DNA from: a virus | Virus record (IMG/VR): IMGVR_UViG_3300035564_000186 | Location: 1 to 47,689 of that record | Direction: 5' to 3' (one strand) | DNA length: 47,689 nucleotides | Part shown: one piece after another, positions 40,550 through 47,040 of the stretch | How the letters are laid out: each line of letters begins with the position of its first letter | How positions within the stretch are numbered: position 1 is the first letter of the stretch | Program-made: the position numbers and the translations under genes | Notes under the pieces: generated by a model | What the model was told of the DNA's origin: nothing | Database searches by the model: none | The model's input: the letters and a program-made list of their open reading frames with translations, nothing else

Positions 40550-41938
40550 TTCATCCTCCAAAGGATTGATAGATTCGAATAGGGTGACTTGCGCTTCAGG
40601 GTCTGAAGCTTCATTGGGTGCGGTCAGGTCATAACCGGTGATCACTAAATCGGTCACTTCGTCGATGCTGACCCCATCCACTTTGATGGTGACTGTTTCG
40701 CCGTTGGCGCGTTGACTGATACCCGGCTTCACACCGCCCTTCATTTGGGCGCGGATGTCTTTGCCTGCCGTGGTGCCGAGCAGGTTGCCCTGCAACTGCA
40801 CCTGGCGACCGTCAAAATCAACAGAGTCCCAGTTGACGACTGTTTCGGAAAGCAAATGACGCCGATTTCCCTTATCTGCGGGATGGTCTGATTCGCCGTC
40901 TGTCAGCGATAATCGCCCCTGGCCTGCGCTCTCGTTCAGATGGGATCTCAAATTCCTGACCGCTGCTTCGAGCACACTTGCCGGGTAACGTCGATTATTT
41001 GCATTGATTACATTTGCCGTAATGCCAATCCCATGGATACGCCACGGCCCATCGGGATTGTCATTTTCGGCGCTTTCATCCAGGCTCAGCGACTGCTCCA
41101 CGCTCTCGATCAGCCGCTTTCCCTTTCCTTTCTTCCCTCCCCCTAAATCACGATTCTCAGTGATTTGGGGGAAGCCGGTGGGGGGTTGGGTGGAACTTTC
41201 TTTGATACCAGCCGGTGCATCTTCTTTGATGGCTGCATAGTGCTTGCGCAAATGGGTCATCGCCGCTTTCTTCTCATCCACGCTCAAGCTGGGTGCGCCC
41301 CGCGCGCCTGCCAGCGCCGCCGCAGCGGCTCCCAGCCCGGCCCGGTTCAATACGATTTCAGCATTGATGATTTCGTGGTGCGGACCAAAGGCTTTGGTAT
41401 ATGCAAAAGTTGGCTGGCCTTCTGCATCCGTGCCAAAAGCGTCATCAGGGACGAAGGCATACACTTCGCGGATCTGCGCCTTTGTTACCTGACCTGCCGC
41501 ATAAGCATCGGCCAGACTATTGCCAAGCGCGGTTTTGTCCACATCGCCCCAGGCCGTGTCGCTGACTTTACTGGTATTAACTTTCAGTTTCGTCTTGGCT
41601 TCGGTGATTGGCGCAGCTTCAGCAGTGGTATCTGGGGTTTGGGGTTGGTAAGTCAGTTCCACCACTGGCCACGGCTGCTGCGCAAAACTGAAGGACTCGC
41701 CCTGCTGGGTGAAATCCACCTGGTAGAACTCATCCGGCATCAAACGATCCGGTGCATTTGGCCCATAAACTTGCACGATCAGGGTCTGGTGGCCTGGTTC
41801 ATTGAAAACTTCCTCCACTGAATACCAACAGCCATCACTTTCCGGGAAAGCCGTCCTAAACGCCTGTAAAATATCCATCCGCTGGTAATCCAGCGAACCT
41901 TTGGTGATTTCATCGAGTTGCTTGCCTTTGTATTTCAT
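38813..41938 (-). CDS. Prohead protease-scaffold-major capsid polyprotein
   Basis: A single 1041-aa ORF with several modules. Residues 1-240 form an unassigned N-terminal domain (KTALGNSLADAYAAGQVTKA, then KAFGPHHEI). Residues about 253-270 are a repeat-encoded insert (TGFPQITENRDLGGG). Residues about 300-455 are a prohead-protease domain of the Ser-His type: H352 in GESDHPADKG and S408 in KPGISQRANG, with IHGIGITANVINANNRRYP at its start. Residues about 464-600 are a charged helical delta/scaffold segment (LLEELKKLLAEHPEIF). From about 615 onward comes the HK97-fold major capsid protein (SFQLAESVRNVTMTPS; LPYSVSRLIIEEAYPTLVAS). Proteolysis would release mature capsid. An internal start allows a second product. 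Confidence 0.82.
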   Translation of the reverse strand: MKYKGKQLDEITKGSLDYQRMDILQAFRTAFPESDGCWYSVEEVFNEPGHQTLIVQVYGPNAPDRLMPDEFYQVDFTQQGESFSFAQQPWPVVELTYQPQTPDTTAEAAPITEAKTKLKVNTSKVSDTAWGDVDKTALGNSLADAYAAGQVTKAQIREVYAFVPDDAFGTDAEGQPTFAYTKAFGPHHEIINAEIVLNRAGLGAAAAALAGARGAPSLSVDEKKAAMTHLRKHYAAIKEDAPAGIKESSTQPPTGFPQITENRDLGGGKKGKGKRLIESVEQSLSLDESAENDNPDGPWRIHGIGITANVINANNRRYPASVLEAAVRNLRSHLNESAGQGRLSLTDGESDHPADKGNRRHLLSETVVNWDSVDFDGRQVQLQGNLLGTTAGKDIRAQMKGGVKPGISQRANGETVTIKVDGVSIDEVTDLVITGYDLTAPNEASDPEAQVTLFESINPLEDEMNLLEELKKLLAEHPEIFQGVTEAQLKAMSESQLKTLEGQIREALGIDGSASIFETMKKLRADAAELQESKRKTALETAISEATKDLPYGDEGNKMFLEAIHAANPQDAAAVKSLVESKRKEYDKLFAGRKLEKMGFSGVHGVMPVLESETGTPEFARASFQLAESVRNVTMTPSRDWSKVRTANELFAKKLLERFDKIHQRELLLESRALAEATQTSDLNLPYSVSRLIIEEAYPTLVASGLFDVGIMNNSPERLYFERFSGESGYTGTSTSETVVADLDVWVKLTYGRITPNTFVLTNSTPNVTYTENEDYIVDYAGGRVKALATITDGQSLRATYNYTALRNGEMAPIQRAKLTQDYIVIEAAADRLADLVSREAIVFSQSQMNYDVTARLLANLVKQQQRKIDQGMLMLAWSQVHGVDNNEAGIWTPGTEQTDYAELVRLMGLAKIKVNGRFYKPTYFLCSDDNAEILSNWEGFTRQGFPDAILNAEGYAGAVKSLPVFASTEFPDDIILCGNKQLVQYRVFQPMAIRGPLASYNADGKIIAADQYYTEEFNATESPIAEKGSYVTIGSGSSGS
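41138..41188. repeat. Palindromic GC-rich repeat, copy 6 (in-frame inside the capsid polyprotein)
   Basis: CCCCCTAAATCAC (41139-41151) pairs with GTGATTTGGGGG (41160-41171), followed by GAAGCCGGTGGGGGG. It is encoded as GFPQITENRDLGGG in the linker before the protease domain. Confidence 0.8.
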
Positions 41939-41953
41939 GGTTTCTCCTTTACC

Positions 41954-42001
41954 CTCCCCCTAAATCGTGCTCTCCGATTTGGGGGGAGCCAGTGGGGGGT
42001 C
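41954..42001. repeat. Palindromic GC-rich repeat, copy 7 (between terminase and capsid genes)
   Basis: CTCCCCCTAAATCG (41954-41967) pairs with CGATTTGGGGGGAG (41975-41988) around TGCTCTC, followed by CCAGTGGGGGGTCA. It lies in the 75-bp gap between the TerL stop (42014) and the capsid polyprotein start (41938). Confidence 0.85.
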
Positions 42002-42013
42002 AGGGATGGTGGC

Positions 42014-43597
42014 TTATTGATAACTATTGACAAATCCAAATAATTGCTCTGCCGTGCTCACCCGCGCCACGCCGCTGACCGTCTTCCTGTTCTCACCTGC
42101 ATCTGCTGCAATCATCTGCACCGACCCGGATACGAAATCGACCATGTCGTCATGTCGTCCTGGGAATGATGTTGCCTGGCGGATAAAATTGCGATTCCAC
42201 GTACCACGCACCAAAAAAACATGTTTGCTCTTCGCCCGCCGCCGCCAGGGCCTGGCACGCTCGACCTTGTCTCCTTGGGGCTTTACCGCAGCAATTTCGG
42301 TGTTGACCAGCGCCTTATCCTTCATGAATTCCTTGAACACCAGTTTCTGGAAAGCCACATCCTCCACACCCCAGCGCGTGCCGCGTTCCTGGTCGGAGAG
42401 CATCCGCGAGCGCACCTCCGGCAAGAACTTTTCCAATTCGCGCTCATCGAGTACATCCCGAATAAAAAGGTCTTCACCGCGCAAAGCCACCGCACCTGTA
42501 GCATTCAGATCGCTGGTTTGGCTTTCGCCCAAAGCCAAATCCATATAGCTGTACCAGGTCAGGCCCTCCGGGGCTTTCTCTTCGATTCTGAAATCACCGT
42601 CATCGAAGAAACCGCCGCTCGGCAGGCGCGGGCTTTGCTGGAACTGTGAAGCAAACTCATAATCTTCGGTATTGCTGGCGATGGTCTTGAGTTGCTGCGC
42701 TGTATGTTTCTCCGGCCAAAGCGCCTCGCCTGGCTGCCGTCCCAACTGGTCACCGCCCATCGGGATGAAAATTCCACGCAGTAGGTTTTCCTGGAACTGC
42801 TCTGTGATGGTTGGGTATTCATTTGCTTCCAGCGCCAGCGCCGGGAACGAAATCACCTCCCACCGGTCGGCGTCTTCATCATCGGACGCCATTTTCGCCA
42901 ACAATTGCCCGGCCACGTCCTCCTGGTCCCACCTGGTCATGATGATGATGATCGCCGCATGGTCTTCCTGACGGGTGTAGAAACTGGAGCGATACCAGCT
43001 CATCACCTTTTTGCGATTGGTCTCCGAATCGGCGTCTTCGCGGTTTTTGAACGGGTCATCTAGGATCAACAGGTGACCGCCCTTACCGACCAAAGGCCCG
43101 CCCACGCCTGCCGAAATCATCCCGCCCGCATGGTTTGCCAGCGCCCAATTGGTGGCCTTGTGCCTGTCTTCGCTAATTTCCACCGGAACTTCGAAGATGG
43201 ATTTATTGCCAAAGATGGCCGCGTAAAGGTCGCCGTCGATCATGTCGCGCACCTTGCCGGAATGCTCCCCGGCCAGTTCTGCGCCATAACTGGCCAGCAT
43301 TACGCGGATATCCGGGTTTTTGCCCAGCACCCAGGCCGGGAATTTCTGGCTGGCCGTGTTGCTTTTCCAATAGCGCGGCGGCATGAAAATCATCAACCGT
43401 CCAATACCGCGCTGGCCGTCCGAAGCGATGAATTCGTAGACCTGCTCCAACTTCTCGGCCAAGTATTGGATATGCCGCGCCTCGTGTGGGTAGCGCTTGT
43501 CCATGTAGCGGCAAAACGGCAGGAAGCGCCTGCGCGCGAGTTCGCGTTTGGCGCGTTCGGCCAGTGCTGCCTGTGGAGAAGCGCTAGTCTTCGGCAT
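42014..43597 (-). CDS. terL: Terminase large subunit
   Basis: A 527-aa packaging motor. The ATPase part has the Walker A region FMPPRYWKSNTASQK (the usual PPRHGKS has Tyr-Trp in place of His-Gly), Walker B HLLILDDPFKNREDADS and the coupling motif IIIIMTRWDQEDVAGQL. The nuclease domain starts at WYSYMDLALGESQTSD with its first acidic residue. It cuts and translocates concatemeric DNA into the prohead through the portal. It overlaps the small-subunit gene by 14 bp, as is common. Confidence 0.9.
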   Translation of the reverse strand: MPKTSASPQAALAERAKRELARRRFLPFCRYMDKRYPHEARHIQYLAEKLEQVYEFIASDGQRGIGRLMIFMPPRYWKSNTASQKFPAWVLGKNPDIRVMLASYGAELAGEHSGKVRDMIDGDLYAAIFGNKSIFEVPVEISEDRHKATNWALANHAGGMISAGVGGPLVGKGGHLLILDDPFKNREDADSETNRKKVMSWYRSSFYTRQEDHAAIIIIMTRWDQEDVAGQLLAKMASDDEDADRWEVISFPALALEANEYPTITEQFQENLLRGIFIPMGGDQLGRQPGEALWPEKHTAQQLKTIASNTEDYEFASQFQQSPRLPSGGFFDDGDFRIEEKAPEGLTWYSYMDLALGESQTSDLNATGAVALRGEDLFIRDVLDERELEKFLPEVRSRMLSDQERGTRWGVEDVAFQKLVFKEFMKDKALVNTEIAAVKPQGDKVERARPWRRRAKSKHVFLVRGTWNRNFIRQATSFPGRHDDMVDFVSGSVQMIAADAGENRKTVSGVARVSTAEQLFGFVNSYQ

Positions 43598-44273
43598 TTT
43601 CTTCCTCGTCTGTTTCGGGCAGAATTTCTTCTTCGTCCCGCAGCTTTCTCAGGAATTCCTTGGCGTCCTCGCCGCTCATGGCTGCCAGTTCGGCGTCACT
43701 GAATTCTGAAAGGTCGCTCTTGCCTGGGGTTTCCCTGCTGGTCTTGAGTTTTGGCGTATAATCGCCGGTCATTTCGTAAAACAAGCGCCGCTCCGGGGTT
43801 GCCCGGTAGGATGGATCAGAAACCACAAGCCCCGTTGCGCGGAATGCACCCGGTCTCCATTCCAACAAATCCTGCGCCTGCAAATCGGCAATCATCTGGT
43901 CGATGGCTGGATAATAATTCTTACGCCAGGTCGCAATTGCCCGGTCGCTGGTCAATCCCAGCACCTCGCGCGCCAGTTCATTTTGCGTTTTCGGCCAACG
44001 GAATTCCTTTGGCATGGTGGCCCAGGCGATATACGCCGCAATCCGCCACGACTTGGTAAATCCCGACTGTAGCATTCGGTGATAAGTCTCGGCCCAGGTG
44101 GGCAGTTCGTCGCCTTCCAGCTTTTCGTGCAACGCCTGGCGCGCGGCCAGGTTGCGCTCACGCACTTCCGCCGCTGAAAGCGGCTCCAGTCCAGCGCCAT
44201 TCTCCTCCGCGTCCTTGATCAGTTCCGCGAAGTTTTCCAGCGCCAGTTGCGTCAACTGTCCGATTTTTGCCAT
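43584..44273 (-). CDS. Terminase small subunit (probable)
   Basis: A 229-aa protein upstream of TerL. The middle contains a DNA-binding, HTH-like region (KTQNELAREVLGLTSDRAIA, then TWRKNYYPAIDQMIADLQAQ) of the kind seen in phage TerS-like proteins. N-terminal and C-terminal parts are charged and helical; the acidic tail (DEEEILPETDEEENAED) overlaps the start of TerL. It recognises the packaging start site and regulates TerL. Confidence 0.72.
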   Translation of the reverse strand: MAKIGQLTQLALENFAELIKDAEENGAGLEPLSAAEVRERNLAARQALHEKLEGDELPTWAETYHRMLQSGFTKSWRIAAYIAWATMPKEFRWPKTQNELAREVLGLTSDRAIATWRKNYYPAIDQMIADLQAQDLLEWRPGAFRATGLVVSDPSYRATPERRLFYEMTGDYTPKLKTSRETPGKSDLSEFSDAELAAMSGEDAKEFLRKLRDEEEILPETDEEENAED

Positions 44274-44276
44274 TCT

Positions 44277-44603
44277 CTACTTTCGCATCCTTACCAACAG
44301 GGTATGGATCTCATCCAGGCAGTCATTCCAGCCTTTTTGATACCCTTCGTCTGAAGCAGTCTCAATGTCAACTACCCCGCACATTTTTCCGCCATTTGAC
44401 AGGGTCACACATATATATGCCGTGACCGATACATCTTTCGGCCACTTCACCTGCGCCCATGTCTCACCGGCTCCGGGCCCGGCGATCAAATTCCCGACCA
44501 TCTCCAGTTGGTCGCCCACTTTGAGCGTGCCGATAATTCCGGCTATTTGGTTGGGACCTCGCCGCACATTGACTACCGGTTTAATTGCAATAATATTTTT
44601 CAT
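44277..44603 (-). CDS. SH3-like domain protein
   Basis: About 108 aa. The first 65 residues are a bacterial SH3-like beta-barrel: NVRRGPNQIAGIIGTLKVGD, then EMVGNLIAGPGAGETWAQVKW. A short charged helical tail follows (EGYQKGWNDCLDEIHTLL). Such domains bind peptidoglycan or other ligands, and in phage lysis or tail regions they often accompany cell-wall hydrolases, although no catalytic domain is attached here. An alternative GTG start lies two codons upstream. Confidence 0.65.
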   Translation of the reverse strand: MKNIIAIKPVVNVRRGPNQIAGIIGTLKVGDQLEMVGNLIAGPGAGETWAQVKWPKDVSVTAYICVTLSNGGKMCGVVDIETASDEGYQKGWNDCLDEIHTLLVRMRK

Positions 44604-44614
44604 GTTCACTCTTT

Positions 44615-44962
44615 TTATTGATCGTCTTGCATCTTCAATTCATCGGTCATTGGCTTGCGTTTAAAAGCTGGTTTTTTATCAGGTGCGATCTCATGTATTT
44701 GATTGCTCAAAATGTCAACACCTTTGGACAATTCAAATATCCGCTCATGCTGCCGCTGGTTATTAGTCTCTATGATTTTTCGAAGCCTTAAATCTGTTTC
44801 CAATTCAATGATACGGGCAGTCAGGCCATCGATGAGCAATTTCCACGAACTAACATCATCCAGTTTGTTTTGATGTCTGGCCCGTATAAATTGAACCAGG
44901 GCAATCAATCCACTACCAGCAATAAAAGCCGCGATTAAATCGAAGATCAGTTTGATATCCAT
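44615..44962 (-). CDS. Small membrane protein with coiled coil (possible holin/spanin-like)
   Basis: About 115 aa. An N-terminal transmembrane helix (LIFDLIAAFIAGSGLIALVQ, then FIRARHQNKL) leads to a coiled-coil segment (LLIDGLTARIIELETDLRLR, then KIIETNNQRQHERIFELSK) and a basic C-terminus. This layout recalls the DUF2730/holin-associated or inner spanin-like proteins found near lysis genes. It follows the holin-like/pilin gene. The start at 44962 (MDIKLIFDL) is favoured over a longer upstream reading. Confidence 0.5.
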   Translation of the reverse strand: MDIKLIFDLIAAFIAGSGLIALVQFIRARHQNKLDDVSSWKLLIDGLTARIIELETDLRLRKIIETNNQRQHERIFELSKGVDILSNQIHEIAPDKKPAFKRKPMTDELKMQDDQ

Positions 44963-45014
44963 TACAGGTTTTTCTTTGACGCAATCACCCAAAACGGGAT
45001 AATTGCGTCATCGT

Positions 45015-45569
45015 CTAAAGACTGGAGTTGATGGTTTCGAATACGTTTTTCACCAGCGGCCCCATAATGGTCAATGCCGCAATTACGACCACAGCCACCA
45101 ACACCAGAATCAGCGCATATTCGACCATTCCCTGGCCCTGTTCAAGTTCCGGATCACGCTCCGTTTCGTCAACCTGGGTTGGACTGGGATGAAACATTTT
45201 CAATGTTCCCTGCACGCCATACGCGCTCAATAATGTGCCGATAAATCCGAAAACAGCAATCACAGCCGGTTGGTATGTTGCTGGGATCATGCCAAGCAAG
45301 CCATTGCCGAATACCACTATCAAGGCCACAATCGCGCCAGCTGCAGCTGTCGCCGGTCCTTCCAGCGTGGTTACGAATGGCAATGCTTTGGAAATTGATT
45401 TGAGACCAGCCGTTACCAGCCAAATCGCCCCGGCTTTCAACAGCGCCACCGCCCAATCTGGCAGGGTTGATGTGGGTGTTCCCTCCTGGCGCATCCCGGC
45501 TGCCAATACCGGCGTTACAACCATCAGGGATAGGATAACAACCAACAGCAAAACGGTAATCTTTTTCAT
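45015..45569 (-). CDS. Holin-like membrane protein fused to an Flp-type pilin segment
   Basis: About 184 aa. A signal-peptide-like start (MKKITVLLLVVILSLMVVTP) is followed by three hydrophobic segments (KAGAIWLVTAGLK; AAAGAIVALIVVFGNGLLGM; VIAVFGFIGTLLSAYGVQG) that resemble small phage holins. The C-terminal 39 residues are an Flp/Tad pilin: GQGMVEYALILVLVAVVVI, with a prepilin cleavage glycine (G145) and Glu at +5 (E150) followed by Tyr. Flp pilins are processed by TadV-type peptidases and assemble into Tad pili. It is the first gene behind the leader RNA and promoter of the late operon. Fusion with a holin-like domain is unusual. Confidence 0.68.
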   Translation of the reverse strand: MKKITVLLLVVILSLMVVTPVLAAGMRQEGTPTSTLPDWAVALLKAGAIWLVTAGLKSISKALPFVTTLEGPATAAAGAIVALIVVFGNGLLGMIPATYQPAVIAVFGFIGTLLSAYGVQGTLKMFHPSPTQVDETERDPELEQGQGMVEYALILVLVAVVVIAALTIMGPLVKNVFETINSSL

Positions 45570-45602
45570 TGCAATCTCCTTTTTAGATAATTGAACGGGC
45601 GG

Positions 45603-45644
45603 AAAATAAAAAAGCCCCGGCACATATCAGCATGTGCCGGGGCT
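45603..45644 (-). terminator. Strong rho-independent terminator ahead of the late operon
   Basis: Arms AGCCCCGGCACAT (45613-45625) and ATGTGCCGGGGCT (45632-45644) are perfectly complementary around ATCAGC. On the minus strand they are followed by TTTTTTATTTT. It would stop transcription coming from the cassette array and from the promoter at 45785 unless bypassed by antitermination. Confidence 0.85.
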
Positions 45645-45752
45645 CTCATCTCCCGGAAGTCTGAACTGGTCAGACCAGAGCGTTCCCACTTTAGATCGGG
45701 GAGCAGGTCAGGAAAGGGTTGACCTGCTCCCTAAGGCGGGGGGACCTTACAA
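45603..45752 (-). ncRNA. Structured leader RNA of the late operon
   Basis: The RNA starting near 45751 folds strongly. Stem GGGAGCAGGTCA (45699-45710) pairs with TGACCTGCTCCC (45720-45731). A 5-bp hairpin CTGGT/ACCAG lies at 45666-45678, with an alternative TCTGA/TCAGA pairing. The terminator hairpin follows at 45613-45644. The RNA lies between a strong promoter and the first late gene, so it could be a small stand-alone RNA or a riboswitch/antiterminator leader. I recognise no known RNA family in it. Confidence 0.55.
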
Positions 45753-45757
45753 CTTAA

Positions 45758-45785
45758 ATTTTAAAACGATTTCCCTGTTTGTCAA
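45758..45785 (-). promoter_or_regulatory. Late-operon/leader promoter
   Basis: Minus-strand TTGACA (45785-45780), a 16-bp spacer, then TAAAAT (45763-45758). The boxes and spacing are the same as in the early promoter at 21663-21636. It should start RNA near 45751. Confidence 0.7.
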
Positions 45786-45828
45786 ACATGAGTTTTCATT
45801 TAGTAAATATTATCGACAAAATAAAGCC

Positions 45829-45963
45829 GCCAACGGCAGGTTTCACCGGACAAAAGCGGGCGGGACTTGTACCCGCTTCTGGCGCGGTAGTGGATAAGGT
45901 GAGATAAAAGCGGCGCGGCGGAGCCAGCCCCGCTTTTGTCCGGTGAAAACGGTGTTTTAGCCT
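45829..45963. other. attC-like site of the last cassette (20-bp perfect inverted repeat)
   Basis: TTTCACCGGACAAAAGCGGG (45841-45860) and its exact complement (45929-45948) flank a 68-bp centre, with GCCAAC and GTTTTAG boxes outside. The stop codon of the upstream cassette gene (45957) lies within it, as is usual for integron cassettes. The core boxes do not match the consensus well, so attC status is tentative. Confidence 0.5.
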
Positions 45964-46142
45964 GCTTGCTCATTGAGCACAGCAGACCAGAAAGCGATTT
46001 TGACTTTGCACCAAGCCAGACCTAACTGAACTCCAGCGTAAACAGTGGTTTTGCTCTCTGCGAGATGACTTTCAAGATAATTCTCCAAAGAAGCCCTTTC
46101 TTTGTTCAATCGTTCAATATGCTCTTTAAGTAATTTTTTCAT
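45957..46142 (-). CDS. Cassette protein, small coiled-coil type
   Basis: A 61-aa protein (KEHIERLNKERASLENYLES, later VYAGVQLGLAWCKVKIAFW). A helical N-terminus is followed by a hydrophobic C-terminal helix, so it may be membrane-associated. The GAGGTGAAAC ribosome site lies next to the ATG. It is flanked on both sides by attC-like structures, as expected of an integron cassette. The function is unknown. Confidence 0.6.
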   Translation of the reverse strand: MKKLLKEHIERLNKERASLENYLESHLAESKTTVYAGVQLGLAWCKVKIAFWSAVLNEQAG

Positions 46143-46167
46143 GTTTCACCTCAACAAAATTATAGCA

Positions 46168-46260
46168 GGCTAACGGTTTGCGTTAGCGGCTGGCGGATTG
46201 CGCAAGACTCGCCAATTGTGCGGACGGCTGAAAGCCAGTCCGCTGCACGCGTGGTTGGGC
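46168..46260. other. attC site (cassette recombination site)
   Basis: On the minus strand the site starts with GCCCAAC (R'', 46260-46254) and ends with GTTAGC (R', 46174-46169). The inner arms CAGCGGACTGG and CCAGCCGCTAA pair with one extra base (A) bulged in one arm, the typical extrahelical base of attC. Total length is 93 bp. The upstream cassette gene reads into it: its C-terminus AAQPRVQRTG and its stop codon at 46183 are encoded by the attC, a familiar property of cassette proteins. Confidence 0.8.
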
Positions 46261-46632
46261 TGCCGTACACGAAACTACGCCTATAATCTTTCCTTTGCGG
46301 CATGACATTTCGACTGGTTCACCAACCTTGACCGAATAATACATATCTGGCGAAACTTCAAATGTTTCAACCTTGCCTTTCACGCTGATAACGAGCGTCC
46401 ACTTTTCGCTTGTGTGCGTTGTTACGATGACGGGTTTACCGCTTGAACTCACGCCCGAACCAATACCACTTGAGGCAGGCGTATATTCTGCGCCGATAAC
46501 CTGACCTTGAACGGTGTAAGGTTCGGTGATAAACATATCGGCAACTAGAACGCCGAGCGCAACAACAAGCAAAACACAAACGCCAACTATTGCGACTTCT
46601 GACCAATCAATATCTTGCAACCATTCGAGCAT
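46183..46632 (-). CDS. Cassette protein, single-pass membrane protein with beta-rich domain
   Basis: A 149-aa protein. An N-terminal transmembrane helix (VAIVGVCVLLVVALGVLVAD) is followed by a beta-rich domain (YTVQGQVIGAEYTPASSG; VIVTTHTSEKWTLVIS; EVSPDMYYSVKVGEPVEMSC). The C-terminal 26 residues are encoded by attC. The start at 46632 (MLEWLQ) follows AGGAAAGGCAAAG; an upstream TTG start would run into the neighbouring recombination site. It resembles membrane-anchored cassette proteins of unknown function. Confidence 0.65.
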   Translation of the reverse strand: MLEWLQDIDWSEVAIVGVCVLLVVALGVLVADMFITEPYTVQGQVIGAEYTPASSGIGSGVSSSGKPVIVTTHTSEKWTLVISVKGKVETFEVSPDMYYSVKVGEPVEMSCRKGKIIGVVSCTAAQPRVQRTGFQPSAQLASLAQSASR

Positions 46633-46665
46633 TTTCTTTGCCTTTCCTGAGCCACTTCTTAGGCA

Positions 46666-46686
46666 GCCCAACGGTGGCCGCGTGAG
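46666..46686. other. R'-type recombination half-site
   Basis: GCCCAACGGTGGCCGCGTGA (46666-46685) shares 20 of 21 bases (46666-46686) with the sites at 47041-47061 (inverted) and 47567-47587 (same orientation). On the minus strand it ends in GTTGGGC, matching the GTTRRRY core of attC. About 16 further bases inward also match the site at 47567. It lies 4 bp past the stop of the zinc-finger cassette gene (46690). A normal R'' partner is not evident within 100 bp. Confidence 0.65.
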
Positions 46687-46689
46687 CGG

Positions 46690-47001
46690 TCAGGAACGGG
46701 CCTGAGAATAATTCCAAATAGCGTAATGTTCCGGGCGGGGGCTATGGCAATCTTGACAGATCGCGGATGAAACTTTATTCATCTCGTCACATTCCAGGCA
46801 CAGCCAATAGTCCCCGTCAGTTTCGCTTGTATCCGCTTTCGGTAACGGTAAGCCCGTTCCTGTCCACTCGACGGGGTGTTCGGCGGCGTCGCGTTTTGGC
46901 GAGGCGTCATCTTCGATCACGTTGATGTCAGGGTGACACCGAATTGCATCCCATTCATCGCTGAATATTGCACTACAAACGTTGCATTGATACTTTGTCA
47001 T
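46690..47001 (-). CDS. Cassette protein with two putative zinc modules (RanBP2-like)
   Basis: A 103-aa protein. The N-terminus has YQCNVCSAIF (a CxxC) with a His at HPDINVI. The C-terminal part, YWLCLECDEMNKVSSAICQD ending in CHSPRP, follows the W-x-C-x2-C-x10-C-x2-C spacing of RanBP2-type zinc ribbons. The start at 47001 follows AGGAG and is better than a longer reading. It is bounded by inverted copies of a 21-bp recombination half-site, an unusual cassette structure. Protein or RNA binding is a guess from zinc-finger type. Confidence 0.7.
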   Translation of the reverse strand: MTKYQCNVCSAIFSDEWDAIRCHPDINVIEDDASPKRDAAEHPVEWTGTGLPLPKADTSETDGDYWLCLECDEMNKVSSAICQDCHSPRPEHYAIWNYSQARS

Positions 47002-47040
47002 AATTCTTTTTCTCCTAAAGAGCCGCCGAGACACCACGTT

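Noticed and set aside
45603-45752. A known riboswitch class in the leader
   Set aside because: I compared the visible conserved bases with the common classes (c-di-GMP, TPP, SAM, glutamine, guanidine, fluoride) and found no match, so it is left as an unnamed structured RNA.
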